From assembly GCA_963713505.1 (NCBI GenBank), contig CAVQMC010000018.1:1-39075 (forward strand): a DNA stretch of 39,075 nucleotides, written 5' to 3'. Of the stretch, positions 10,107-19,407 are shown in pieces (within the stretch, counting starts at the first letter, position 1; every line of letters begins with the position of its first letter). The translations under genes and the position numbers were made by a program. The DNA comes from CAVQMC01 sp963713505 (GTDB lineage: Bacteria > Bacteroidota > Ignavibacteria > Ignavibacteriales > Ignavibacteriaceae). The notes under the pieces are model-generated. The model worked only from the letters and a program-made list of their open reading frames with translations, ran no database searches and was not told where the DNA came from.

Positions 10107-10780
10107 ACAGTAGTAAACTTATATCCTATTCCATAAATCGATTTAATATAATCCCTACATTTTTTTTCGCTTAATTTCTTCCTTAAATTTTTTACATGAG
10201 TATAAACAAAATCCAGGTTATCAAAATTATTCGAATCTTCTCCCCAAACATATTCTGCAATAGATTCCTTTGTAAGAACTCTATCTTGGTTATTAATTAA
10301 ATAAAATAATATTTCAAATTCTTTTTTGGTTAAATCAACTATTTCTTTATTTACAAATACTTCTTTGTTTTCAGGTAAAACTTCAATTTCATTTATATTA
10401 AGCTTGTTTTTCCCTTCAAAGTTCCTTCTTCTTAAAACAGATTTCAACCTTGCATTTAATTCTGCTAAGTGAAATGGTTTTGTCAAGTAATCATCTGCTC
10501 CTAATTCCAAACCTTCAATTTTATCATCGAGTGAATCTTTAGCAGAAATAACTATTATTCCGGTCTTTGGATTTATTTTTTTCAATTGTTTAATAATTTC
10601 CAAACCTGATCCGCCCGGAAGCATAATATCAACTAATGCACAATCATAATCGTGCATGTTTATTTTGTATACGGCATCATCAAAGTTATAAGAAGAATCG
10701 CAGCTGAATCCTTCATTTGTAATATAACTTAAAATTGACTGCGACAGATCTTTTTCATCTTCGACTAATAATAATTTCAT
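10103..10780 (-). CDS. OmpR-family response regulator of the efflux locus
   Basis: 225 residues. The N-terminal receiver domain has the acidic pocket (LVEDEKD), phospho-acceptor Asp51 in DCALVDIMLPG, and the conserved Lys in GADDYLTKPF. The C-terminal winged helix (about residues 130-223) has LTKKEFEILFYLINNQDRVLTKESI and the recognition region FVYTHVKNLRKKL, ending IKSIYGIGYKF. It would bind tandem direct repeats. A perfect 8-base repeat with 11-base spacing lies only 20-38 bases before its ATG, suggesting autoregulation. It starts 38 bases after the truncated dnaE. Likely controls the neighbouring TolC/RND genes and the PepSY gene (inferred). Confidence 0.92.
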   Translation of the reverse strand: MKLLLVEDEKDLSQSILSYITNEGFSCDSSYNFDDAVYKINMHDYDCALVDIMLPGGSGLEIIKQLKKINPKTGIIVISAKDSLDDKIEGLELGADDYLTKPFHLAELNARLKSVLRRRNFEGKNKLNINEIEVLPENKEVFVNKEIVDLTKKEFEILFYLINNQDRVLTKESIAEYVWGEDSNNFDNLDFVYTHVKNLRKKLSEKKCRDYIKSIYGIGYKFTTV

Positions 10781-10799
10781 AATAAATAAAATAAATTAT

Positions 10800-10818
10800 A
10801 AACCTGAAGAAAACCTGA
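10800..10818. promoter_or_regulatory. Tandem direct repeat ahead of the response-regulator gene
   Basis: On the plus strand AAACCTGA occurs at 10800-10807 and again, exactly, at 10811-10818, separated by AGA. The 11-base period is one DNA turn, as expected for two OmpR-type winged helices bound head to tail. It fills most of the 38-base gap between the dnaE stop and the regulator ATG. Nearly the same 19 bases occur upstream of the PepSY gene. Confidence 0.55.
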
Positions 10819-12432
10819 TTATAAATCAATTTTATCATTTCTATTTATCATTTCCATTGTGTCTCTTAAAACTCCAAGTGATCTTTGACTTAACAGATCA
10901 ATTTTTATTAATCCTAAGTCTTCGATAGAATACATATCAGGTTGTGTAATGATTAATCCTAATCCTTTATTTTTTGCATATTCCAACGCCACGTAATTAT
11001 TTATAGGTTTTGGAGTTATAACTATTCCGCTTGGATGAATGCTTAAATGTCTTGGAAAATTAGCTAATCTTTCTGCGAGCAGTACAATAGATTTCCAAGG
11101 TTCAACTTTGAAATTTAATTTTCTGGATTCAGGAAACATTTTAGATAAATTGGAAAGATTTTGCGCGTTTGTCCAGGGAATAAATTTACTGTATTTAGAT
11201 ATTTCTTCATTTGAAAAACCGAATGCTTTAGCAACTTCTCTAAAAGCCGATCTTGCTCTGAATGTAACATGAGTAGAAATCATTGCAACATTTTCATAAC
11301 CGTATTTATCGAAAACATATTTTACAATTTCATCTCTTTCTTTCCAAGAAAAATCAATATCAACATCAGGAGGATTGCTTCTTCCCTTATTTAAAAATCT
11401 TTCAAAGTATAAGTTATATTTTATCGGATCTACTTGAGTTAAACCCAAACAGTACGCGACAAGACTGTTTGCAGCGGAACCTCTTCCAATTAACATCATT
11501 CCCCTTCTTTTTGCTTCTCTAACTATGTCATCAACAATTAAAAAATAATTGGAAAAATTCAACTCGCTTATAACAGATAATTCATAATTTAATCTATCAA
11601 ATATTTTTTGATTAGGATTTTTATAAATCTTATATAACGCTTTAGCAGTAATTTCTCTTAAAATCGAATCGGCTTCATTGGAACTATTATTATTGTAAGA
11701 AGGATATTTATATTGATTAAACTTTAGATCAACTTTACAATCATCAACTATTTTACCAACATTATTTATTGCTTCAGGGAATTTGCTCCACACTTTTTTA
11801 ACTTCCGCAACTGGTTTAAAATAAAACTCTTCCTCAACCAATTCATCTTCAGTTAAATCATCATATACTTTATTAAGATTTATAGCAGTTAATATTTTAT
11901 GGATTTTAAAATCTTCTTTTTTCAAAAAGTAAACAGGATTGGAAGCAGCATATTTAATATTTTTCTCTTTAGCAAATTCAAATAATTTCCTTGTATTCCG
12001 TTTTTGTTTTTTTGTTGATATTAATTCCGCATATATATTTTCATAATTTTCCAAATTTTTTAGAAGTTCTAAAGATGAAGTAATAATGAAAAGATTAGGA
12101 AAATTATTTTTTAAAAGTTCTATTAGTGAAAAATCTTCTCTTAATTTTCTTGAAGTAACAATCTTACAAATATTTGAATAGCCTTCATTATTTTTCGCAA
12201 GAAGAATAGTATTTACTTCATTGTTTTTAGGATCATCAATATAAGTTCCTAAAACAGGCTTTATATTTTTTTCATTAGCTTTTTTTGCAAATTGAATTAA
12301 TCCGTACATTCCGTTTGTATCCGTTAATGAAATTGAAGAAAGATTATTTGCAATTGCTTCATCTAATAATTCGTCCAGAGTAAATGCTCCCCGGAGCATG
12401 GAATAGTTAGAATGTACATTTAACGGTGTCAT
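10819..12432 (-). CDS. Half-length DNA polymerase III alpha-like protein (DnaE family), 3' half missing
   Basis: 537 residues, about half the usual length of DnaE or DnaE2/ImuC proteins (about 1000-1160). Residues 1-65 begin a PHP domain (VHSNYSMLRG, SLTDTNGMYGLIQF). The polymerase palm follows with GRGSAANSLVAYCLGLTQVDP (about 317-336) and the catalytic Asp pair in PDVDIDF (Asp356, Asp358). The third catalytic Asp is Asp512 in LIKIDLLSQRSL. The protein stops 25 residues later, so the fingers, helix-hairpin-helix and OB domains are absent. No intein N-fragment is present at the C-terminus. The next gene starts 38 bases on, so the missing half was not simply frame-shifted. It may be an accessory polymerase remnant, or half of a split enzyme whose other half lies elsewhere. 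Confidence 0.8.
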   Translation of the reverse strand: MTPLNVHSNYSMLRGAFTLDELLDEAIANNLSSISLTDTNGMYGLIQFAKKANEKNIKPVLGTYIDDPKNNEVNTILLAKNNEGYSNICKIVTSRKLREDFSLIELLKNNFPNLFIITSSLELLKNLENYENIYAELISTKKQKRNTRKLFEFAKEKNIKYAASNPVYFLKKEDFKIHKILTAINLNKVYDDLTEDELVEEEFYFKPVAEVKKVWSKFPEAINNVGKIVDDCKVDLKFNQYKYPSYNNNSSNEADSILREITAKALYKIYKNPNQKIFDRLNYELSVISELNFSNYFLIVDDIVREAKRRGMMLIGRGSAANSLVAYCLGLTQVDPIKYNLYFERFLNKGRSNPPDVDIDFSWKERDEIVKYVFDKYGYENVAMISTHVTFRARSAFREVAKAFGFSNEEISKYSKFIPWTNAQNLSNLSKMFPESRKLNFKVEPWKSIVLLAERLANFPRHLSIHPSGIVITPKPINNYVALEYAKNKGLGLIITQPDMYSIEDLGLIKIDLLSQRSLGVLRDTMEMINRNDKIDL

Positions 12433-12503
12433 TATAAGTTTGTTTGTTTTTAGGATTTAAAATAAGATTAGGAAGGAATAAATGAAAGGAATTCCAGTTA
12501 AAA

Positions 12504-13778
12504 TTAGATTAGTGCTTTGTCAGCTATATCTTTTCTGTAATAAATATCGTGAAATCTTATTTTACTTAAAGCACTGTAAGCCTTTTGTTTAGCTTGCTTT
12601 AAGTCATTTCTCTTAATAAATGATGTTACGCCTAAAACTCTTCCGCCATCCGTAATTATTTTTCCATCTTTTTCTGCAGTTCCTGCATGATAAACAATTA
12701 TTTCCGGATCATTTATATCAAGGCCTGTAATTTCATATCCTTTAATATAATTATCAGGATACCCATTAGAAGCTGCCACAACACAAACTGAGCATCCGCC
12801 TTTGTACTTGACTGCTCCCTTATCCAGTTTACCTTTAGCTGCCGAATAGAGAAGTTTCAAAAAATCACCTTTTAACAATGGTAAAACTACTTGAGTTTCC
12901 GGATCACCGAAACGGCAGTTAAATTCAATTACTTTGGGTCCGCCTCTAGTAATCATCAATCCCACATACAAACATCCGGTATATGTTCTTCCGGATTCTT
13001 TTAAAGCTTTTAAAGTCGGTTTAATAATTGTTTCTTCTACTTCTCTTTGTATTTGGGGTGTAACAACAGGCGCAGGAGAATATGCACCCATTCCGCCTGT
13101 GTTTTTACCCGTGTCATTATTTCCTATTCTTTTATGATCTTGAGCAGCAGGTAAGCAGACAAATTTTTCTCCGTCGGTAATTGCAAAAATTGAAGCTTCC
13201 TGCCCTGTTAAATATTCTTCAACAAGTATTTTTTCTCCCGCTTCACCAAATATTTTTTTAACAAAACAATCATCTAAAACTGCTAGAGCTTCTTTAGGAT
13301 TTTTACAAATCATAACTCCTTTCCCGGCTGCAAGACCATCTGCTTTAATTACACAAGGATATTTCTTTTTTAATAAAAATTCTTTAGCAACGCCAAACAT
13401 TGAAGAGTTAAATTCAATACTTTTTGCAGTAGGAATTCCATTTTTGTTCATTAATTGTTTTGCATAAGATTTGTGGGATTCAATTTCCGCAGCATTTACA
13501 TCAGGCCCAAAGACTAACATTCCTCTTGATCGAAGATGTTCACCTAAACCATCCACAATCGTCTGTTCTGGACCAATTACAACCAATTCAATTTTATTAA
13601 ATGAACAAAATGTTGTTACTTCTCCTTTGTCTGAAAGATCTAAGTTAATATTCTCGCCTAAATTTTTAGTTCCCGGATTGCCGGGACAAATATAAAGTTT
13701 ACTTAATGATTTGCTCTCACTAATTTTTAAAGCAAGTGCATGTTCGCGTCCACCCGATCCAATAATTAATACGTTCAT
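12504..13778 (-). CDS. purD: Phosphoribosylamine--glycine ligase (PurD)
   Basis: 424 residues, full length for GAR synthetase. It joins 5-phosphoribosylamine and glycine using ATP in the second step of purine synthesis in the cytosol. The N-terminus has IIGSGGREHALA. The ATP-grasp region has KYPCVIKADGLAAGKGV. Later signatures are AAQDHKRIGNNDTGKNTGGMGAYSP and the metal-binding EFNCRFGDPETQ, followed by the small C-terminal domain with GGRVLGV. Its ATG overlaps the stop of the upstream glycosyltransferase (TAATG), giving translational coupling. guaB lies further upstream on the same strand, so purine genes are loosely clustered. Frame intact. Confidence 0.96.
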   Translation of the reverse strand: MNVLIIGSGGREHALALKISESKSLSKLYICPGNPGTKNLGENINLDLSDKGEVTTFCSFNKIELVVIGPEQTIVDGLGEHLRSRGMLVFGPDVNAAEIESHKSYAKQLMNKNGIPTAKSIEFNSSMFGVAKEFLLKKKYPCVIKADGLAAGKGVMICKNPKEALAVLDDCFVKKIFGEAGEKILVEEYLTGQEASIFAITDGEKFVCLPAAQDHKRIGNNDTGKNTGGMGAYSPAPVVTPQIQREVEETIIKPTLKALKESGRTYTGCLYVGLMITRGGPKVIEFNCRFGDPETQVVLPLLKGDFLKLLYSAAKGKLDKGAVKYKGGCSVCVVAASNGYPDNYIKGYEITGLDINDPEIIVYHAGTAEKDGKIITDGGRVLGVTSFIKRNDLKQAKQKAYSALSKIRFHDIYYRKDIADKALI

Positions 13779-15061
13779 TAGACTTCCGTTTTAACTAAAA
13801 ATTGTAATTGTTTTGTTAATTGTTCAGTTAAAAAATCTCTTCTGTATTTCATTACAATATTTTCATCCGGGACAGGTAAATTATTGTTTTTATACAATTC
13901 ATAAATTTTATAGATTGTATTTTTAATCTGTTCCAGATTATCCGGTTCTGTAATAAAAGAAGCTCCGTATTCTTCAAGCGCCATTTTTGCAGTCCCTTCA
14001 GGGACACATCCTAAAATTGGTTTTCTTGAACCAATATATTCATATACTTTGCCCGGTAAAATTGCATCGATATTTCTTTTTTTGCCGACCATAAACCATA
14101 AAACATCACTAGAAATTATTTTTTGTACGGCCTCATTATGATTCATATATCCAAAATCTTTTACAAACTCCTGAATATTTAATTTTCTAATTAATTTATG
14201 ATTTTCTTTTCTTAAAAATCCAATAAAATGAAGTTCAATTTTTGATGCAATATCCGGTCTTTCAATAGTGATCTGTTTAAATGCTTTAAATAAATATTTA
14301 GGAGTATTGTATTCCATAAATATTCCGGAGTAAGTTAGAATCATTCTATCATTGCTTTTTTGAACGGCTTAACATTTTCAAAATCCTTGGGATCAAATCC
14401 GTGAGATATAATTACAACATCCTCAAAAGTTAAGAATTTATAAAATTTTAAGAGTTTTTCTTTTATCTTTCTGTTAGTTACAATGATTCTATCAACCTCT
14501 TTAAGCGCATTATATTCTTGTTTTTTGTGTAAAAATTTATGGAGCGGAGTTGGATAAAAAGCAAAATAACTTCCGAACCAAAGATCTCTGTAATCTACTA
14601 AAACAGGAATATCAAATTTTTTCTTCAGTGTATTTGCTGCATATAAATGAAGAGAAAGGCGGACAAGTTACAAAAATGACATCGAAGTTTTCTTTACTTA
14701 ATAACTCACTTGCATATTTAACGGCTTTTTTAGACCAGGAAATTTTATTATCCGGAATAAAAAGAGTTTGACTAATTCTATTAAACAGTTTCCTTATTTT
14801 TTCTTTTGGAAGTTTGATAGTTCCGTATTTTTTTAATACGGCATTTGGTTCTTTACCTTGAGTTCTTAAAATTCTAATATTTGAATTTTCGATCTCTTTT
14901 AGTAGTGAATAATCGTGAGCATAATAACCAATATCTCCCGCAGTTAAAACTGTTGGTTCCCAATTATATTCTTTCATATATTTAACGAACTTTAAAGTCC
15001 GCTGAACACCGCTGAGTCCCATAGGAGGAAAATAATATGCAATTACTAAAACTTTAAACAT
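13778..15061 (-). CDS. GT4-type glycosyltransferase (two frameshifts)
   Basis: Merged product is about 427 residues. Repairs are one extra A in 14655-14657 and one missing T at 14352-14353. They give CPPSLHLYAANTLKKKFDIPVLVDYRDLW and KKANDRMILTYSGIF, both typical of family 4 glycosyltransferases. The N-terminal domain opens with VLVIAYYFPPMGLSGVQRTLKFVKYM (GT-B fold, the glycine-rich loop after the first strand). The C-terminal nucleotide-sugar site is LPGKVYEYIGSRKPILGCVPEG. It probably adds a sugar to a surface polysaccharide or lipid on the cytoplasmic face of the membrane. Donor and acceptor unknown. It ends on the purD start codon. Confidence 0.82.
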
Positions 15062-15159
15062 AAATTTCCCTGAAGATCAACAACAATATAATTTAAATAT
15101 AACGGAATAACTGCCCTCTCTCTGAAAATTTAAATGATTAATTTCCCCGAATTAAATTA

Positions 15160-16629
15160 TCATGTATGATAGTTCGGTGCTTCTTGCGTTATAATTACAT
15201 CATGCGGATGACTTTCTTTTAATCCTGCTAAAGTAATTTTAACAAATTTGGTTTTTGTTTTTAATTGATGAATATTTTTTAGCACCGCAGTAACCCATTG
15301 CTGCTCTTAATCCACCAATCAACTGCAAAACAGTATCAGCTAACGGATCCTTTAAAGGGAACTCTTCCTTCAACTCCTTCCGGAACTAATTTTGCAATGT
15401 CATCTTCCGTATCCTGAAAATATCTATCCTTACTGCCTTTTTTCATTGCAGTAATTGAACCCATTCCTCTATAAACTTTAAAGCTTCTTCCTTCATAAAG
15501 AATTTTTTCACCAGGACTTTCTTCAACACCGGCAAATAGACCACCAATCATTACAGAATCTGCTCCGGCTGCAATTGCTTTTGCTACATCACCGGTTTGT
15601 TTAATCCCGCCATCAGCAATTACAGGAATCTTTTTTTCCTTGGCTGCTCTTGTGAGCTTCCATAATTGCAGTAATTTGCGGGACGCCAACTCCTGCAATA
15701 ACACGGGTGGTACAAATGGAACCAGGACCAATTCCTACTTTTATTGCATCAACACCACAATCTATTAAATCAATTGCTGCTTCATAAGTGCCAATATTGC
15801 CAGCAATTAACTGTTCATATTTAAATTTTTTTCTTATTTCTTTTATTGTTTTCATTACACCCATTGAATGACCATGTGCAGTATCAATAACAATAACATC
15901 AGCACCGGCTTTTGATAATGCTTCAACTCTATCAATTGTATCGAACGTGATCCCGACTGCTGCTCCCACTCTTAATCTGCCGTGTTCATCTTTGCATGCA
16001 TATGGATGTTTCTTCTTCTTTTGAATATCTTTAAATGTAATTAATCCTTTTAAAATTCCATTTTTATCCACAACCGGAAGTTTTTCAATTTTATATTTCT
16101 GAAGTATTTTTTCCGCTTTTTCAAGATCGGTATTTAAAGGAGCAATAATTAAATTCTCTTTAGTCATTAATTCTTTAACTTTAAGTTTTTTATTCGGTTC
16201 GAACCGCAAATCCCTGTTTGTTAAAATACCAACCAACTTTCCGCCGTCCTCAACAATCGGAATACCAGATATTCTATATTTTTTCATTAGTTCCAATGCA
16301 TCTGCAATTGTTTTTTCCGGATTTAATGTAACCGGATTTCTAATCATTCCGCTTTCAGATCTTTTTACTTTATCTACTTCTTCACACTGTGCTTCTATTT
16401 TCATATTTTTATGAAGAATTCCCATTCCGCCTTCTCTGGCTAAAGCAATTGCTAATGCAGATTCTGTCACAGTATCCATTGCAGCAGAAATTACAGGCAA
16501 ATTCAGTTTAATATCCGGAGTCAAATAAGTTGAAATATCAACTTCTCTTGGCAGAACTGATGATTTTCCAGGCACAAGCAAAATATCATCAAAGGTTAAA
16601 CCTTCTTCTTTTATGATTTTATCTTTCAT
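15160..16629 (-). CDS. guaB: IMP dehydrogenase (three frameshifts)
   Basis: Merged product is 488 residues, exactly family length, after removing three single extra bases: near 15648-15652, near 15346-15350, and one T of the T6 at 15275-15280. It oxidises IMP to XMP with NAD+, the committed step of GMP synthesis. The N-terminus is GLTFDDILLVPG. Two CBS domains span about residues 95-205. The catalytic loop GPGSICTTRVIAG has the nucleophile Cys306. After repair, KIPVIADGGIKQTGDVAKAIAAGADSVMIGG, YRGMGSITAM and GPLADTVLQLIGGLRAAMGYCGA follow, all conserved. The enzyme is normally essential, so three real breaks are unlikely. Sequencing error is the better reading. It lies 27 bases after the gcdH coding region. 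Confidence 0.93.
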
Positions 16630-16656
16630 ATAATTCTCTATTCAAAATTATAAATT

Positions 16657-17827
16657 TTAATCAAACGCAGGGAACCCGGTAATATCTTCACCAATAATTA
16701 AAGTGTGCATTTCGTGAGTTCCTTCATAAGTTTTTACAGCTTCCAGATTAGCGGAATGTCTCATAACAGGATATTCGTCAAGTATTCCGTTAGCTCCAAA
16801 GATTTCTCGAGCCACTCTTGCCATTTCCAAAGCTTTTTCACAATTATTTCTTTTTGCCATTGAAACATGGGTATGTTTAAGAGTTTTATTATCCTTCATT
16901 CTACCTAATTGTACATTCATCAATTGAGCTTTAGTAATTTCAGTTAACATTACGACTAGTTTTTCTTGAGTCATTTGGTAAGCTGCAATTGGTTTACTAA
17001 ATTGCACACGGGATTTTGCATAATTTAAGGCAGCATCATAACAAGCCATCATTGAACCGACAACTCCCCATGCAATTCCGTATCTTGCCTGGTTCAAACA
17101 CATTAGATGCATTTTTTAAGCCTTCTGTTTTTGGTAATAAATTCTTCTCAGGTACAAATACATTATCAAAAATAAGTTCTGAAGTAACCGATGCACGAAG
17201 AGAATGTTTACCTTTCATTTCGGGAGCAGTAAAACCTTTAAAATCTTTTTCAACTAAGAATCCTTTAACAACCCCATCCAGTTTCGCCCAAACCACAGCA
17301 ACATCAGCAATGGTTCCGTTGGTAATCCACATTTTTGCACCATTTAAAATATAGCCGCCTTTTGTTTTCTCAGCTTTAGTTACCATTCCGCCGGGATTTG
17401 ATCCAAAATCAGGTTCTGTTAATCCAAAACATCCAATTTTTTCTCCTTTAGCTAAAAGAGGAAGCCAATAATCTTTTTGTTCTTCACTTCCGAACGCAAA
17501 AATAGGATACATAACAAGTGCACTTTGAACCGAAACAAAACTTCTAATTCCGCTGTCGCCTCTTTCAAGTTCCTGCATTACCAATCCGTAAGCAACATTA
17601 TTCATATCCGCGCAGCCATATTTTTGCGGCAGATTTGAACCAAATAATCCAAGTTCCGCCATTTTAGGAATTAATTCCATCGGAAATTTTCCATCACGAT
17701 TGAATTTTTCGATTATTGGAATAACTTCATTTGTAACAAATTCACGAACAGTTTCTCTAATTAATTTTTCATCATCGCTTAACAAAGAATCAATATTAAA
17801 ATAATCTACTCCTTTAAATTTCTGCAT
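16657..17827 (-). CDS. gcdH: Glutaryl-CoA dehydrogenase-type acyl-CoA dehydrogenase (one frameshift)
   Basis: Merged product is 389 residues after removing one T from the T6 run at 17112-17117, which joins TEGLK to MHLMCLNQARYGIAWGVVG. The flavoenzyme oxidises and decarboxylates glutaryl-CoA to crotonyl-CoA in lysine/tryptophan breakdown, passing electrons to ETF. The signature regions match that subfamily better than general acyl-CoA dehydrogenases: ERGDSGIRSFVSVQSALVMYPI, GCFGLTEPDFGSNPGG, WITNGTIADVAVVWA, KHSLRASVTSEL, and the catalytic Glu368 in TYEGTHEMH. Start is the ATG at 17827, which has GGAG in front. A longer in-frame start at 17887 would overlap the promoter. Likely cotranscribed with guaB downstream. 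Confidence 0.85.
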
Positions 17828-17856
17828 AAACTCCTCTATTAATGGTAACAATGTAA

Positions 17857-17887
17857 CAAAATTAAAGTATACTGATATTACAAGCAA
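17857..17887 (-). promoter_or_regulatory. Bacteroidota-type promoter for gcdH-guaB
   Basis: On the minus strand TTG (17887-17885), 20 bases, then TAATTTTG (17864-17857) matches the TTG-N19-21-TAnnTTTG consensus of the Bacteroidota primary sigma factor. It lies 30 bases ahead of the ATG at 17827, leaving a short leader with the GGAG ribosome-binding site. Confidence 0.6.
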
Positions 17888-18006
17888 TAATCACAATATA
17901 TGTGTCACATTTTATTGTGAAGACATGCTGAAAAATGATAGATGAAAAATATGAAAAAGGAAAGTATTTAATTGATGAATATATTTTTATATTTGTTTGA
18001 TTATAT

Positions 18007-18014
18007 TATCTTTG
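18007..18014 (+). promoter_or_regulatory. -7 element of the tRNA-Ser promoter
   Basis: TATCTTTG matches TAnnTTTG and lies 30 bases ahead of the tRNA. The -33 position has TTT, not TTG (17984-17986), so only the -7 half is convincing. Confidence 0.45.
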
Positions 18015-18043
18015 TACCATTAAAAAATGTGAATATTTCAGCC

Positions 18044-18133
18044 GGAGAGGTGGGTGAGTGGCTGAAACCAACGGTTTGCTAAACCGTCATACTCTGTAAA
18101 GGGGTATCGAGGGTTCGAATCCCTCCCTCTCCG
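18044..18133 (+). tRNA. tRNA-Ser (anticodon GCU)
   Basis: The 90-base sequence folds as a type II (long variable arm) tRNA. Acceptor stem GGAGAGG pairs with CCTCTCC, with discriminator G at 18133. The anticodon stem CGGTT/AACCG encloses loop TTGCTAA, anticodon GCT, which reads AGC/AGU serine codons. The long variable arm (about CATACTCTGTAAAGGGGTAT) is typical of serine tRNAs. The T arm is GAGGG-TTCGAAT-CCCTC. The 3' CCA is not encoded. It stands alone between divergent and convergent protein genes and has its own terminator. Confidence 0.96.
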
Positions 18134-18147
18134 CTAGCAAAAAATTT

Positions 18148-18188
18148 ACCCTCATTGTGTTAGAATAAGACACTTTTGAGGGTTTTTT
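18148..18188 (+). terminator. Rho-independent terminator of tRNA-Ser
   Basis: ACCCTCA (18148-18154) pairs with TGAGGGT (18177-18183), with an inner GTGT/ACAC pairing, and a run of six T residues (18183-18188) follows. It begins 15 bases after the tRNA. Confidence 0.8.
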
Positions 18189-18274
18189 GTTTTAAACCGA
18201 TACAATTATACCCCTAAATGCCGTATAAAAAAAAGATATATAATATAATAATGTCTACTTTTTATTAATCAATC

Positions 18275-19180
18275 TCATTTAAAATATATACCCATAAGAC
18301 TTTTCCATGTTTTTGTGTCTGTTATTTGCTTCAAAGATTTATCCATAAAATTATAGATATAAAAATCATTCTCATATTGGTTTTTCCCTTTCATCATTAT
18401 TAAAAATCTGTTTTTATCTATGAATTGTGAACCAGAATAATTGATTGTATCATAACTTACATTTTCGAATTTTATTGACTTTTTCTCTTTAGTTTTAATG
18501 TTGAAAACGACAGGAGTTTTATCTTCTATATAATATAATTCTTCAGTACCCGGAATCCATCTGGTTGAATAATGAGTGTTTTCAAAATAACCAACGCACT
18601 TTTTATCATGTAAGTTATATATTATCGTCTTTGCACTTTCATTATTAAATGGTGCATCATCTGATCCATAATTAAATAGTAATAGTTTTTTTGAGAAATT
18701 TGTATCAAATCCTAAAACCTTGAATGTATCCGTGTACGCAATATTAACTTCTAATTGTTCAGTTCTTAAAGAAATTAGATACAAGTTATATATACCCTGA
18801 AAAACTACAGTATTATCATCATAATATTCATAAATGTACTCTTCATCTGGAATATTTAAAGAAGGCAAAATCTTTGTTTGCACTTCGGATGTAACAAGAT
18901 TATAAATATAGAATCCATCCGTGCTGCGTAAATCTTTGATTAGGATGTTATTTCCATCTGGAGAGAAGACGGCTTGTTGATAAATACTTTTAGCCATTTT
19001 ATATGGTATTTCATATTCTTTATTATTCTTAAGAGAGTATAAAACGAGTCTTTGTGTCTGCAAGCCTGTAAATTCCGAATAAAGTATTTTATCCCCCTCT
19101 GGATATTTGATTTTCTTTGTCTTTAAAGTCTGACAATTTACAGAAAGAAATGCAAAAAGGAGTATGATTGTAATTTTCAT
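18275..19180 (-). CDS. Exported beta-propeller protein (TolB/WD40-like), function unknown
   Basis: 301 residues. The N-terminus MKITIILLFAFLSVNCQ is a signal peptide with a Cys at residue 16, possibly a lipoprotein although Asn before the Cys is unusual. The rest is a series of about six short beta repeats in the style of TolB-type propellers: QQAVFSPDGNNILIKDLRSTDGFYIYNL, FSKKLLLFNYGSDD, STRWIPGTEELYYIED, and FLIMMKGKNQYENDFYIYNF. No catalytic residues are recognisable. The gene is convergent with the tRNA. It probably acts in the periplasm or at the cell surface, perhaps as a binding scaffold. Specific function unknown. Confidence 0.65.
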   Translation of the reverse strand: MKITIILLFAFLSVNCQTLKTKKIKYPEGDKILYSEFTGLQTQRLVLYSLKNNKEYEIPYKMAKSIYQQAVFSPDGNNILIKDLRSTDGFYIYNLVTSEVQTKILPSLNIPDEEYIYEYYDDNTVVFQGIYNLYLISLRTEQLEVNIAYTDTFKVLGFDTNFSKKLLLFNYGSDDAPFNNESAKTIIYNLHDKKCVGYFENTHYSTRWIPGTEELYYIEDKTPVVFNIKTKEKKSIKFENVSYDTINYSGSQFIDKNRFLIMMKGKNQYENDFYIYNFMDKSLKQITDTKTWKSLMGIYFK

Positions 19181-19407
19181 TTATTAATTTCTTGGATGGA
19201 AATTACCGCTAAATCCGTAATTATCAATTCCGCCATTTTGGAATTAGGTAAATGTTAATATAATTCTATTAAATTCATATAACAATAAAAATCTATATTT
19301 CTGAAATTTTTTTTAATTTTTAATAGCGTTTTTTTCCTTAAGCTATCATTTAACATTTAAGTTTTGCAATCCTTCAATTTTGTAATCTTGTAAATCTCCT
19401 TCCTACC

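Noticed and set aside
10819..10905. Split-intein explanation for the short DnaE
   Set aside because: A split DnaE with an intein would end in a Cys-initiated N-intein of about 100 residues. The C-terminus here is ordinary polymerase sequence ending NRNDKIDL.
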